From: Deinococcus hopiensis KR-140
Lineage (GTDB): Bacteria > Deinococcota > Deinococci > Deinococcales > Deinococcaceae
NCBI RefSeq assembly: GCF_900176165.1
Contig: NZ_FWWU01000004.1
Span: 186,001 to 250,000 of the forward strand
Direction: 5' to 3'
DNA: 64,000 nucleotides
The notes under the pieces were generated by a model. It saw only the letters and a program-made list of their open reading frames with translations, was not told the DNA's origin and did no database searches. The position numbers were made by a program, and so were the translations under genes. This document shows, one piece after another, positions 1 to 8,516 of the stretch (position 1 is the first letter of the stretch; each line of letters begins with the position of its first letter).

Positions 1-3000
1 CTGCTTATCGGCGGGGATGCCGATGCCGGTGTCGGTCACCCGGAAGGCCACCACGCCTGGCGCACGCAGGAGCGAGGTGTTGTCCAGGCTCCAGCCGCCC
101 ACGGCCGGGGCGACCTCCAGCGTGACCGAGCCGCGAGAGGTGAACTTGAAAGCGTTGGCAAGCAGGTTTTTTAGAATCTGGAGCAGGCGCTTCTCGTCGG
201 TGGCGAGGCTGGCGGGCAGCGAGGAATCGAAGCGCAACTCGAAGCCCACACCCTTGTCGGCGGCGACGGGCGCGAACGTCGCTTCCAGCGCCTCGCCGAC
301 CACGCGGTAGGGCACATCCGCCACGTCCGCCGTCACGGTACCCGACTCCACCTTGGACAGGTCGAGGATGTCGTTGATCAGGTTGAGCAGGTCATTGCCG
401 GAAGCGTAGATCGTCTTGGCGTAGTTCTGCTGCTGGGCCGAGAGGTTGCCTTCCGGATTCTCGCGCAGTTGATTGGCGAGCAGCAGCAGGCTGTTGAGCG
501 GCGTACGCAACTCGTGGCTCATGTTTGCCAGAAATTCGCTCTTGTACTTGGAGGTCAGCGCGAGCTGCGCGGCCTTTTCCTCCAGCGCCTGCCGCGCCGA
601 CTCCACCTCGTGGTTCTTGCGTTCCACCTCGCGGTTTTGTTCGGCCAGCAGCCGGGCCTTTTCTTCCAGCTCCTCGTTGGTCTGGCGCAGCTCTTCTTGC
701 TGGCTCTGGAGTTCCTGCGCCATGCCCTGCGACTGCGCGAGCAGCGTTTCGGTGCGCATGGTGGCCTGAATGGTATTGAGCACGATGCCGATGGACTCGG
801 TGAGCTGCTCCAGAAAGGCGATGTGCGTGGGACTGAAGGTGCTGAAGGAGGCCAGCTCCACCACGGCTTTGGTCTGCTGCTCGAACACCACCGGCAGCAC
901 GATGATGCTCGTCGGTGTGGCGGCCCCCAGCCCTGAGTTGATCTGTACGTAGTCGTGCGGTACGTGCGTCAGCACGATAGGCTGCTGCTCCAGCGCACAC
1001 TGCCCCACCAGGCCCTCGCCCAGTAGAAAGCGGTTGCCCAGGCCCTTGCGCTCGCGGTAGGCGTAGCTCGCCTGCAGTTGCAGCGTCGGGGTGGGCGCGT
1101 CCTCGTCCATGGTGTAGAAGACGCCGTGACTGGCCTTGACCAGCGGCGCGAGCTCGGAGAGGATCAGGCGGCTGACCGTTAGCAGGTCGCGCTGGCCCTG
1201 CAGCATCCGGGTAAAGCGCGCCAGGTTGGTCTTGAGCCAGTCCTGCTCCTCGTTTTTCTCGGTCGTGTCGCGCAGGTTGTGGATCATCGCGTTGATGTTG
1301 TCTTTCAGCGCGTCCAGCTCACCCCGGGCGTCAAGATTGATCGAGCGGGTGAGGTCCCCCTTGGTCACGGCGGTCGCCACCTCGGCAATCGCCCGCACCT
1401 GCGTGGTCAGGTTGGCGGCCAGCCGGTTCACGTTGTCCGTGAGGTCCTTCCAGGTGCCCGAAGCGCCCGGCACGCTGGCCTGTCCGCCCAGACGCCCCTC
1501 CACGCCCACCTCGCGCGCCACGCCCGTGACCTGATCGGCAAACGTGGCCAGCGTGTCGATCATGGAGTTGATCGTCTCGGCGAGCTCGGCGATCTCACCC
1601 TTGGCCTCCAGCGTCAGCTTGCGCTTGAGATCCCCGTTCGCCACCGAGGTCACCACCTGCGCGATCCCACGCACCTGATCGGTGAGGTTCGACGCCATGA
1701 AGTTCACGTTGTCGGTGAGGTCCTTCCACGTTCCGCCCACACCGCGCACATCGGCCTGACCCCCGAGCTTGCCTTCCGTGCCCACCTCGCGCGCCACGCG
1801 GGTCACCTCGCCCGCAAAGCTGTTCAGCTGGTCCACCATCGTGTTGATGGTGTCTTTCAGCTCCAGCAGTTCGCCGCGCACGTCCACGGTGATCTTTTTA
1901 CTCAGGTCCCCGTTCGCCACGGCGGTGGTGACGAAGGCGATGTTGCGCACCTGGCTGGTGAGGTTGCCGGCCATGAAGTTCACGCTGTCGGTGAGGTCCT
2001 TCCACGTTCCGCCCACACCGCGCACATCGGCCTGACCCCCGAGCTTGCCTTCTGTGCCCACCTCACGCGCCACGCGGGTCACCTCGCCCGCAAAGCTGTT
2101 CAGCTGGTCCACCATCGTGTTGATGGTTTCCTTCAGCTCCAGAATCTCACCCCGCGCGTCGGCGGTGATCTTTTTACTCAGGTCCCCGTTCGCCACGGCG
2201 GTGGTGACGAAGGCGATGTTGCGCACCTGGCTGGTGAGGTTGCCGGCCATGAAGTTCACGTTGTCGGTGAGGTCTTTCCACGTTCCGCCCACACCGCGCA
2301 CATCGGCCTGACCCCCGAGCTTGCCTTCCGTGCCCACCTCGCGCGCCACGCGGGTCACCTCGCCCGCAAAGCTGTTCAGCTGGTCCACCATCGTGTTGAT
2401 GGTGTTCTTGAGGTCCAGAATCTCCCCGCGCGCGTCCACGGTGATCTTTTTACTCAGGTCCCCGTTCGCCACGGCGGTGGTCACGTCCGCGATGTTGCGC
2501 ACCTGATTGGTGAGGTTGCCGGCCATGAAGTTCACGTTGTCGGTGAGGTCTTTCCACGTTCCGCCCACACCGCGCACATCGGCCTGACCCCCGAGCTTGC
2601 CTTCCGTGCCCACCTCGCGCGCCACGCGGGTCACCTCGCCCGCAAAGCTGTTCAGCTGGTCCACCATCGTGTTGATGGTGTTCTTGAGGTCCAGAATCTC
2701 CCCGCGCGCGTCCACGGTGATCTTTTTACTCAGGTCCCCGTTCGCCACGGCGGTGGTCACGTCCGCGATGTTACGCACCTGATTGGTGAGGTTGCCGGCC
2801 ATGAAGTTCACGTTGTCGGTGAGGTCTTTCCACGTTCCGCCCACACCGCGCACATCGGCCTGACCCCCGAGCTTGCCTTCTGTGCCCACCTCGCGCGCCA
2901 CGCGGGTCACCTCGCCCGCAAAGCTGTTCAGCTGACTGACCATCGTATTGACGGTCCGCGCCGTTTGCAGGAACTGGCCCTGCATGGGCTGACCCTCAAC

Positions 3001-3378
3001 TTCCAGGGCCATGGTCTGCGAGAGGTCCCCGTTCGCCACGGCGGTGATCACGCGGGTCATCTCGCTGGTGGGCCAGACGAGGTCGTCCACCAGGGTATTC
3101 ACACCCTCGATCAGCTCGGCCCAGCCACCCACGGCCCGGCCCAGCGGAATGCGCTGGGTGACCTTGCCTTCCTTGCCAACGATGTGCCCGACGCGCGCCA
3201 CGTCCTGGGCGACGCGCCCGGTACTGACGAGCACCTCGTTGAAGGTGTCGGCGATTTTGCCGGCCACCCCTGTCCAGTTGCTTGGCAACCGCGCCGAGAA
3301 GTCGCCGTCGCGGAAGGCGAGCAGGGCCGAGAGCAGCAGTTGATCATCGAGGGCGTCCACCAGCGCGGTTTCAGTCAT
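1..3378 (-). CDS. Poly-HAMP GAF histidine kinase (3' end off window)
   Basis: Sensor histidine kinase, incomplete: the frame is open to the left edge. The ATG at 3378 has a GGAG about 8 nt upstream. After a short N-terminus come seven HAMP-type units, each ending in a GDL motif; most repeat every 92 residues. A GAF-like domain follows (about residues 715-890), then a coiled coil, the H-box SHELRTPLNS near residue 955, and an HATPase domain cut just after DTGIGIP. No transmembrane segment is visible, so it is probably cytoplasmic. Stacked HAMP units resemble group III hybrid kinases (fungal Nik1 type) involved in osmotic or stress sensing. Receiver domains may lie beyond the edge. The family call is firm; the signal sensed is unknown. 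Confidence 0.93.
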   Translation of the reverse strand, partial: MTETALVDALDDQLLLSALLAFRDGDFSARLPSNWTGVAGKIADTFNEVLVSTGRVAQDVARVGHIVGKEGKVTQRIPLGRAVGGWAELIEGVNTLVDDLVWPTSEMTRVITAVANGDLSQTMALEVEGQPMQGQFLQTARTVNTMVSQLNSFAGEVTRVAREVGTEGKLGGQADVRGVGGTWKDLTDNVNFMAGNLTNQVRNIADVTTAVANGDLSKKITVDARGEILDLKNTINTMVDQLNSFAGEVTRVAREVGTEGKLGGQADVRGVGGTWKDLTDNVNFMAGNLTNQVRNIADVTTAVANGDLSKKITVDARGEILDLKNTINTMVDQLNSFAGEVTRVAREVGTEGKLGGQADVRGVGGTWKDLTDNVNFMAGNLTSQVRNIAFVTTAVANGDLSKKITADARGEILELKETINTMVDQLNSFAGEVTRVAREVGTEGKLGGQADVRGVGGTWKDLTDSVNFMAGNLTSQVRNIAFVTTAVANGDLSKKITVDVRGELLELKDTINTMVDQLNSFAGEVTRVAREVGTEGKLGGQADVRGVGGTWKDLTDNVNFMASNLTDQVRGIAQVVTSVANGDLKRKLTLEAKGEIAELAETINSMIDTLATFADQVTGVAREVGVEGRLGGQASVPGASGTWKDLTDNVNRLAANLTTQVRAIAEVATAVTKGDLTRSINLDARGELDALKDNINAMIHNLRDTTEKNEEQDWLKTNLARFTRMLQGQRDLLTVSRLILSELAPLVKASHGVFYTMDEDAPTPTLQLQASYAYRERKGLGNRFLLGEGLVGQCALEQQPIVLTHVPHDYVQINSGLGAATPTSIIVLPVVFEQQTKAVVELASFSTFSPTHIAFLEQLTESIGIVLNTIQATMRTETLLAQSQGMAQELQSQQEELRQTNEELEEKARLLAEQNREVERKNHEVESARQALEEKAAQLALTSKYKSEFLANMSHELRTPLNSLLLLANQLRENPEGNLSAQQQNYAKTIYASGNDLLNLINDILDLSKVESGTVTADVADVPYRVVGEALEATFAPVAADKGVGFELRFDSSLPASLATDEKRLLQILKNLLANAFKFTSRGSVTLEVAPAVGGWSLDNTSLLRAPGVVAFRVTDTGIGIPADKQ
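1700..2940 (-). repeat. Tandem 276-bp HAMP-coding repeats
   Basis: At least four consecutive 276-bp units encode successive HAMP domains of the kinase. The units beginning near 2312 and 2588 are almost identical at the DNA level, differing at only a few bases such as a G/A near 2500 and 2776. Period and reading frame are preserved, so copy number could change by recombination without breaking the gene. Confidence 0.9.
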
Positions 3379-3497
3379 GAACCGCTCCGGCGGGGTACTG
3401 GGGGAGCCTCGGAACAGCAGAAGCGAAAGACGGCATTACCCCCCAGAATAGGGTCCGCTTCCTTACAGAAAGAGACTTAAAGGTTTCCTGAAGAGGA

Positions 3498-3527
3498 TCT
3501 GGGCGAGGCCACACCTGTGGCCCCAGA
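3498..3527. terminator. Hairpin after the HD-GYP gene
   Basis: GGCCAC and GTGGCC pair around a 4-nt loop, with further outer pairing between TCTGG and CCAGA. It lies just past the stop of the minus-strand HD-GYP gene. No strong T-run follows. Confidence 0.5.
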
Positions 3528-3528
3528 T

Positions 3529-5538
3529 TCAGCGGCGAACAGAGCGGAACGGTTCTGTTGCGGCCAGGCCGCCTTGCAATACCTCCAGCGCCACGCGCAC
3601 AACATCGGGATCGAACTGCGTGCCCGCCTGCACTTCCAACTCGTGAAGCGCTTCCTCATGCGTCCAGGCACGCTTGTAGGGCCGCTCCTGCGTAAGCGCG
3701 TCGTAGACGTCGGCCACCGCCACGATGCGCCCGGAGATCGGAATCAGCGGCCCGCCCAGTCCCCGGGGATAGCCCTTGCCATCCCAGCGCTCATGGTGCG
3801 TCAGGGCGATTTCTTCGGACAGCCGGAGCAGTTCGGACAGCCCGCCCGACAGGATGCGGGCCCCGATCAGGGTGTGCGTCTGCATCTGGACATACTCGGC
3901 GGGCGTCAGTTTGCCCGGCTTGAGCAGAATGCTGTCGGGAATGCCGATCTTGCCCACGTCGTGCAAACGCGCGGCGATCCCCAGCAGTTCGGCCCGGGCG
4001 TCTGGCCACCCAAGCGCCCGGGCAATGTGGGTGACCGCGTGTCCCACACGCCAGGTATGCTCGCCGGTCGTGTCGTCGCGGTACTCGGCAGCCATGGCGA
4101 GACGGGTGACGACCTCGTGCTGAGCGCGGGCAAGTTCTGCCGTACGCTCCTGCACCAGCCGCTCGGCCGTACGCCGGGCCTCGTGCTCCACTTCAGTCCG
4201 CATGCGGTATACGTCTGCGTCCCGCCGGGCCCGCTCCACCTCGAACTGGATGGTCAGGTTGCGGGTCTGCCGGTCCCGCTCGGCATCGAACAGTTCTCGC
4301 TCGATGCGCCGGAGCTGCTCACTGTGTTCCAGGGCTTCTGCAGGCCACCCCAGACGCTTGTACAGCTCCGAAAGCGCCTCGTGCGCCGACGCTTCCTCCT
4401 TACGAAACTGCGCCTGCACCGCCAGGCCCAGGCTGGCCCGCAGTTCCTCGCGGGCCTGCTCGAGCTGTCCGCCCGTCAGGTGCAGTTGACCCAGGTGCAA
4501 GCGGGCGTTGAGTTCGCCTTGGGTAGAGCCGATGGACAGGGCCATCTCCAGCGCCTGGGCATAGCTCTGGCGCGCAAGATCGTGTTCCCCGGTTTTCTGG
4601 TAGAGAGAGCCGAGGGTGTCGAGGACTTCCAATTCAAGAACTTGATACCCCAGCTGCTGCGTTAGCCGTAGAGCGTCCTGCAGATACCGGAGAGACTCCG
4701 TCCATTGTTCATCCTGCAGACAAAAGCCGCCCAAGTTCAGTAGGGCTGCCGCCTCGTTAAATTTACTTCTGCTAATTACCGCCGTCTGATGCGCGGACTC
4801 CATCATCTTAATGGCCAGGGTATTATCCCCATTTAGATGATGTGCTGTTGCCAGATTGTGCAGAATGTGTATTTCTGTTTTTGAATCCTGAGGGTGAGAT
4901 TGATAGATCCTGTATGCATTTGAAAGGGTTGATATGGCCTCTCCATACTGCCCGAGCCAATTCTGTATATTTCCTATATTGCTTAGGCATTGCAACTGCC
5001 CAGTAATATTTTCTTCTTCTTGCCAGAGGTTAAGAGAGTGGTTCAACAGACGCAATGCATCTCCAGCATTTCCCTGCTGATGATATGTACCAGCCAACAA
5101 GTTGAGGGCGGTCGCATGAATATTTTTAGCTTTTGAAGAAGAGATGGCCGCCGTGCGTTCTATAGATAACTGTAGATGAGTCTGAGCTTCCTCGAATTGT
5201 CCCAGGTTCAGCGAAATGCGTCCCAAGTGACTATGCGCCTCGGCCTCTTCCAAAATATTGCCGAGATGCTGATAGAGAGTTGCAGCCTCCAGCAACTTTA
5301 CCCTTGCTTCCGCTAGCTCAGCTTGAGCGAACAGCACACGGCCCAGCAACAACAATGAACTGGCCCGGTACCCCATGTCTCCAATCCCGTCGGCCACACG
5401 GCAACAGGACTGCGCAAGCACGAGCGCTTCTCGGGGGTCAGCTTCCAACAATTCCAGAACAGCACGTTGCAAAGCTTCGATTCGCTCTGCAACGTGGGAT
5501 GGGGGCGACGACGTCAATGCCTGGTCGTCAGGAAGCAT
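3529..5538 (-). CDS. TPR-containing HD-GYP phosphodiesterase
   Basis: Predicted cytoplasmic enzyme that hydrolyses cyclic di-GMP. The N-terminal 400 or so residues are TPR helices, followed by a charged coiled coil (about 400-460) and a C-terminal HD-GYP domain. The HD motif is in LHDVGKIGIPD near residue 526. THHERWDGKGYP near 587 supplies the GYP signature and a metal-binding His-His-Glu set, so activity is likely. There are no membrane segments. It starts 14 bp after the lipoprotein subtilase, on the same strand, so the two are probably co-transcribed. The part coding the middle TPRs (about 4700-5250) is clearly poorer in GC than its surroundings. TPRs suggest binding of a peptide or protein partner; that is inference. 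Confidence 0.92.
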   Translation of the reverse strand: MLPDDQALTSSPPSHVAERIEALQRAVLELLEADPREALVLAQSCCRVADGIGDMGYRASSLLLLGRVLFAQAELAEARVKLLEAATLYQHLGNILEEAEAHSHLGRISLNLGQFEEAQTHLQLSIERTAAISSSKAKNIHATALNLLAGTYHQQGNAGDALRLLNHSLNLWQEEENITGQLQCLSNIGNIQNWLGQYGEAISTLSNAYRIYQSHPQDSKTEIHILHNLATAHHLNGDNTLAIKMMESAHQTAVISRSKFNEAAALLNLGGFCLQDEQWTESLRYLQDALRLTQQLGYQVLELEVLDTLGSLYQKTGEHDLARQSYAQALEMALSIGSTQGELNARLHLGQLHLTGGQLEQAREELRASLGLAVQAQFRKEEASAHEALSELYKRLGWPAEALEHSEQLRRIERELFDAERDRQTRNLTIQFEVERARRDADVYRMRTEVEHEARRTAERLVQERTAELARAQHEVVTRLAMAAEYRDDTTGEHTWRVGHAVTHIARALGWPDARAELLGIAARLHDVGKIGIPDSILLKPGKLTPAEYVQMQTHTLIGARILSGGLSELLRLSEEIALTHHERWDGKGYPRGLGGPLIPISGRIVAVADVYDALTQERPYKRAWTHEEALHELEVQAGTQFDPDVVRVALEVLQGGLAATEPFRSVRR

Positions 5539-5552
5539 GAATGATCGCCCGC

Positions 5553-6893
5553 TTAGTGCTGGATGGAGTCGTCCAGGAACTTGGAGAGGTCGAGGCGGCC
5601 TTTCGGACCGAGCATGCCTTTATAGGCGTCGTTCGCACCACCGTTATATACATCAAAGGCCGTCCCCGCCATCTTGGCTGTCAGGTCCTTCAACGCCACC
5701 GTCCGCTGTTGCCCAAGGGCCAGGGCCAGGCCACCGGCGGCCATCGGGGCGGCCATCGAGGTGCCGCTCCAGGCCACCATTCGGTTTTCAGGGGCTGGCC
5801 CATAGACGTTCTCGCTGGGGGCAACCAGTTCCAACGAACGGCCATAGTTGGAGAAGGTGGATTTTAGGTCCGATAGATCGACGCTTCCCACACTCAAGGC
5901 GTATTCGCCACTGCCCTTTTGCGTGGCGTTGGCTGCCGGATAAGTCAGGACGTTCTGGTTCTCGTTCCCGGCTGACGCCACAACCAGAATGCCCTGTGCC
6001 GTGACTGTATTGATGGCGCTTTGCACCACAGTGGAGTTCTCGGCACTCCCCAGACTCAGATTAATGACATTGGCTCCCCTCGCCGCAGCCCACTGTATCG
6101 CTTGGGCTACCATTACCGCGTCGCCCGACCCGTCGGAGCCCAGCGCGCGGATCGGCATGATCCTGGCCTTGGGAGCGACTTGCAGGACTATGCCAGCAAC
6201 GCTCGTACCGTGCCCATATGCACCGTTTCCCAGGATGCCCTCTTCCTGAGGCACATTGTCGTTGCCGTAGAAGTCCCGCCAGGTAGAAGAGTCTGTTAAA
6301 GAGGCCTGGAAGGCAGGGTGCTGAAGGTCAATGCCAGTATCAATGACGGCGACGGTCACGCCTGCGCCAAGATTGGAGGCCAACGCTTGCGCTTGCTGCA
6401 GGTTGACTTTTTGCCAGAGGGAGGTGTTTGCGGGGAGATTTGCATATACGCCGCCCGCCCAAACCCCCACCACACCGCCGGCCCACACGCCTACAATGCC
6501 GCCCGCCCAAACCCCCACCACACCACCGGCCCACACGCCTACAACGCCACTCCCGCTAAAAGCGTCCCTATTCGGCTCGATCTGCACGCTGCGGTCGCCC
6601 AGAGGCTTCAGGCGAGAAAGAGCCTGTACACCGCGGTCCAGTCCAACCAGTGCCGTGCATGACGCCGCGACGCCCGCCGCGCAGCCTGAGTCGTTCCACT
6701 CGATTACCGTCCCTCCCAGAATGCGGGCCACGGATTCACGGGTATCCCCCGCCTTGAGCGGTACGGAAGCCACGGAGTCGTAGCGGGGAGCAGAAGCGGT
6801 GTCGGGCGTTGTAGGCAGGGTGCTTGAGCAGGCGCTGAGCAGGAGTAAGGTCAGAAGACCAAATGCAGGGGTGGAGCGGCGTCTTGCAGGCAC
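5553..6893 (-). CDS. Lipoprotein S8 subtilisin-like protease with Trp-Gly repeats
   Basis: Serine protease of the S8 family, probably anchored to the outer face of a membrane. The GTG start at 6893 follows GAGGAGG. The signal peptide ends in the lipobox LLLSAC. A linker holds four to five 8-residue repeats of the type GVVGVWAG (about residues 115-152). The catalytic triad is complete: Asp in VAVIDTGID (about 183), His in YGHGTS (about 227), Ser in WSGTSMAAP (about 378). It ends 14 bp before the TPR/HD-GYP gene. A second lipoprotein subtilase at 31687-32808 has the same layout and also precedes a TPR c-di-GMP gene. The substrate is unknown. Confidence 0.94.
   Translation of the reverse strand: MPARRRSTPAFGLLTLLLLSACSSTLPTTPDTASAPRYDSVASVPLKAGDTRESVARILGGTVIEWNDSGCAAGVAASCTALVGLDRGVQALSRLKPLGDRSVQIEPNRDAFSGSGVVGVWAGGVVGVWAGGIVGVWAGGVVGVWAGGVYANLPANTSLWQKVNLQQAQALASNLGAGVTVAVIDTGIDLQHPAFQASLTDSSTWRDFYGNDNVPQEEGILGNGAYGHGTSVAGIVLQVAPKARIMPIRALGSDGSGDAVMVAQAIQWAAARGANVINLSLGSAENSTVVQSAINTVTAQGILVVASAGNENQNVLTYPAANATQKGSGEYALSVGSVDLSDLKSTFSNYGRSLELVAPSENVYGPAPENRMVAWSGTSMAAPMAAGGLALALGQQRTVALKDLTAKMAGTAFDVYNGGANDAYKGMLGPKGRLDLSKFLDDSIQH
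6433..6548 (-). repeat. 24-bp tandem repeat coding GVVGVWAG units
   Basis: Four to five consecutive 24-bp units code for 8-residue Gly-Val-Trp-Ala repeats between the lipoprotein linker and the protease domain. Copies differ at a few bases, for example one Val-to-Ile change. Confidence 0.9.
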
Positions 6894-7162
6894 GGAAGCC
6901 TCCTCGCGTGATTAGGCAGTTGCCATGAGAATACTATAAAAACCCTTCTCTGACTGCTTTCACACACTGTTTCTGGGAAATGCCAAGGAAGTTACCTGCC
7001 CTCTGTCATTTCTCTGACCATAATGTCTGATCCGTGCTGTTCAGGGCCCAGTGAAACTTCACAAGGCTACCTTCTGGTTGCCTCCTTTCCGGCAGAGTCC
7101 CCTGCTAAACCGTGCAGCCATTGCCCATTTGCTCAAAGCATATGGATGTATTGAAGCTAAAA

Positions 7163-7193
7163 TTGACAATTAACAAGATTTTTCTGCTACACT
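7163..7193 (+). promoter_or_regulatory. Sigma70-type promoter for the GH43/gal genes
   Basis: TTGACA at 7163-7168 and an extended -10 TGCTACACT ending at 7193, with the hexamers separated by 19 nt. It would give a leader of about 160 nt ahead of the GH43 start. Confidence 0.6.
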
Positions 7194-7236
7194 TGTGACC
7201 GTCGAACCTCTCGCGAGTCCCTCACTCTGTCCCGCT

Positions 7237-7279
7237 GGCACCAGGGGCAGCCCGCCGTGTTCCGGCTGCCCCCGGTGCC
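7237..7279 (+). promoter_or_regulatory. Long hairpin in the GH43 leader
   Basis: Two 16-nt arms (7237-7252 and 7264-7279) pair with one A-C mismatch around an 11-nt loop, between the promoter and the GH43 start. There is no T-run, so it is not a textbook terminator. It could be a leader control element or a dispersed intergenic repeat. Confidence 0.55.
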
Positions 7280-7362
7280 GAGAGACCTCACGCACCGCCC
7301 GGTTCTGCTGTACCGCGCCGCCGCGCTTCACTTCCCACTTTCCCCCTGCTCCTGGAGACTCC

Positions 7363-8292
7363 ATGCCCCCGATTCTGCCCGTCTACACCGGTTACCTCGC
7401 TGATCCCTTCGTTCTGGCCGAAGGCGGACTGTATTACGCTTACGGCACCGGCATGCACGGTGAGGATGGAGGCCGGGCTTTCGAGGTGCTGTCCTCGCCG
7501 GATCTGCGGACCTGGACCTCGCATGGGGGCGCGCTCGTGCCTTACACCCCGCAGCGGTTGGACTACTGGGCCCCTGAGGTGGCGAAGAGTGGCGGGCGCT
7601 TCTACATGTATTACTCGGCGGGCGAGGGGGACCGGGGACACCACATCCGGGTGGCAGTCTCGGACAGTCCGCTGGGGCCTTTTGTGGATCAGGGCCTGAA
7701 CCTGACGCCGAACGAGCCTTTCGCCATTGATCCGCACCCCTTTCAGGACGAGGACGGGCAGTGGTACCTGTACGTCGCCAAGGATTACCTGGAGGGCGAG
7801 CGGGCGGGCACGGCGCTGGCCGCCGCCCCACTGCGCAACATGACCGAACTGGCAGGGGAGTTGCAGCCGGTGCTGCGCGCTACGGCCGACTGGCAACTGT
7901 TTCACCGCGGCCGCGAGATGTACGGCCGGACCTTGGACTGGCACACGCTGGAAGGCGCCTTTGTGCTGCGGCGCGGCGGGCGTTACCACCTGTTCTACTC
8001 GGGCGGCAACTGGACGAACGAGACGTACGGGGTGGGTCACGCCGTCGCGGATCATCCCCTGGGGCCCTGGCGCGAGGATCAGGTGCGGCCCGCCGTGCTG
8101 TGGACGCAACCCGGCGTATTGATTGGCCCGGGGCACAACTCGGTCGTGCGTGGACCGGGAGGACAGGACTACCTCGTGTTTCACGCCTGGGACAGCGGCC
8201 ACCAGCACCGGCAGATGCACGTGGTGCCGCTGAACTGGCCGGACGGGGTACCGGTGGCGGACCTGTCGGGCGAAGTGGTGGCCCTGGGCTGA
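7363..8292 (+). CDS. GH43-family glycoside hydrolase
   Basis: Predicted five-bladed beta-propeller glycosidase; family members release arabinose, xylose or galactose from plant-type glycans. The ATG at 7363 has GGAG 6 nt upstream; longer readings run into the leader hairpin. Of 309 residues, the catalytic set appears as Asp in GYLADPFV near the N-terminus, Asp in FAIDPHPF, and Glu in TLEGAF. There is no signal peptide, so it probably acts in the cytoplasm on imported oligosaccharides. It precedes galT and galK, but a 224-bp gap leaves co-transcription open. Exact substrate cannot be read from the sequence. Confidence 0.85.
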   Translation: MPPILPVYTGYLADPFVLAEGGLYYAYGTGMHGEDGGRAFEVLSSPDLRTWTSHGGALVPYTPQRLDYWAPEVAKSGGRFYMYYSAGEGDRGHHIRVAVSDSPLGPFVDQGLNLTPNEPFAIDPHPFQDEDGQWYLYVAKDYLEGERAGTALAAAPLRNMTELAGELQPVLRATADWQLFHRGREMYGRTLDWHTLEGAFVLRRGGRYHLFYSGGNWTNETYGVGHAVADHPLGPWREDQVRPAVLWTQPGVLIGPGHNSVVRGPGGQDYLVFHAWDSGHQHRQMHVVPLNWPDGVPVADLSGEVVALG

Positions 8293-8516
8293 GGGCGCTG
8301 AGGACCTGGAGAATCAGGCGGGGCCGCGTTGCCGGTTTCCCGGCGCATCTCCCCGCCCTATTCCGACAATCGCGCCGCCCAACCCCGGGGAGGTCCTATG
8401 ATCGTTGCGACGCCCCACGGCGTTCGGGCTTCGGGCACATAGCTTTCGCCGCCGCACGCCTCCCCGGGTTCAAGCACGGCCGGTTAAAATGGCCCGTTCA
8501 GAGAGGAACGCTTCCC

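Larger units (their letters stand above)
6894..7362. other. Divergent intergenic region with promoters and leader hairpin
   Basis: The region separates the minus-strand subtilase from the plus-strand GH43 gene. It is AT-richer than its neighbours. A TATAGT box on the minus strand at 6933-6938 may be the subtilase -10. A GTGAA/TTCAC inverted pair lies at 7051-7062. The plus-strand promoter and a long leader hairpin are listed separately. No credible gene was seen. Confidence 0.6.

Noticed and set aside
1279..3480. Long plus-strand open frame of 733 codons over the kinase region
   Set aside because: It is the mirror of the minus-strand poly-HAMP kinase in repetitive GC-rich DNA. It has repeated His-rich nonsense composition and no ribosome site, while the minus strand gives clear HAMP and kinase motifs.
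6433..6548. CRISPR-like repeat array
   Set aside because: The 24-bp units are directly adjacent without spacers and encode an in-frame peptide repeat.
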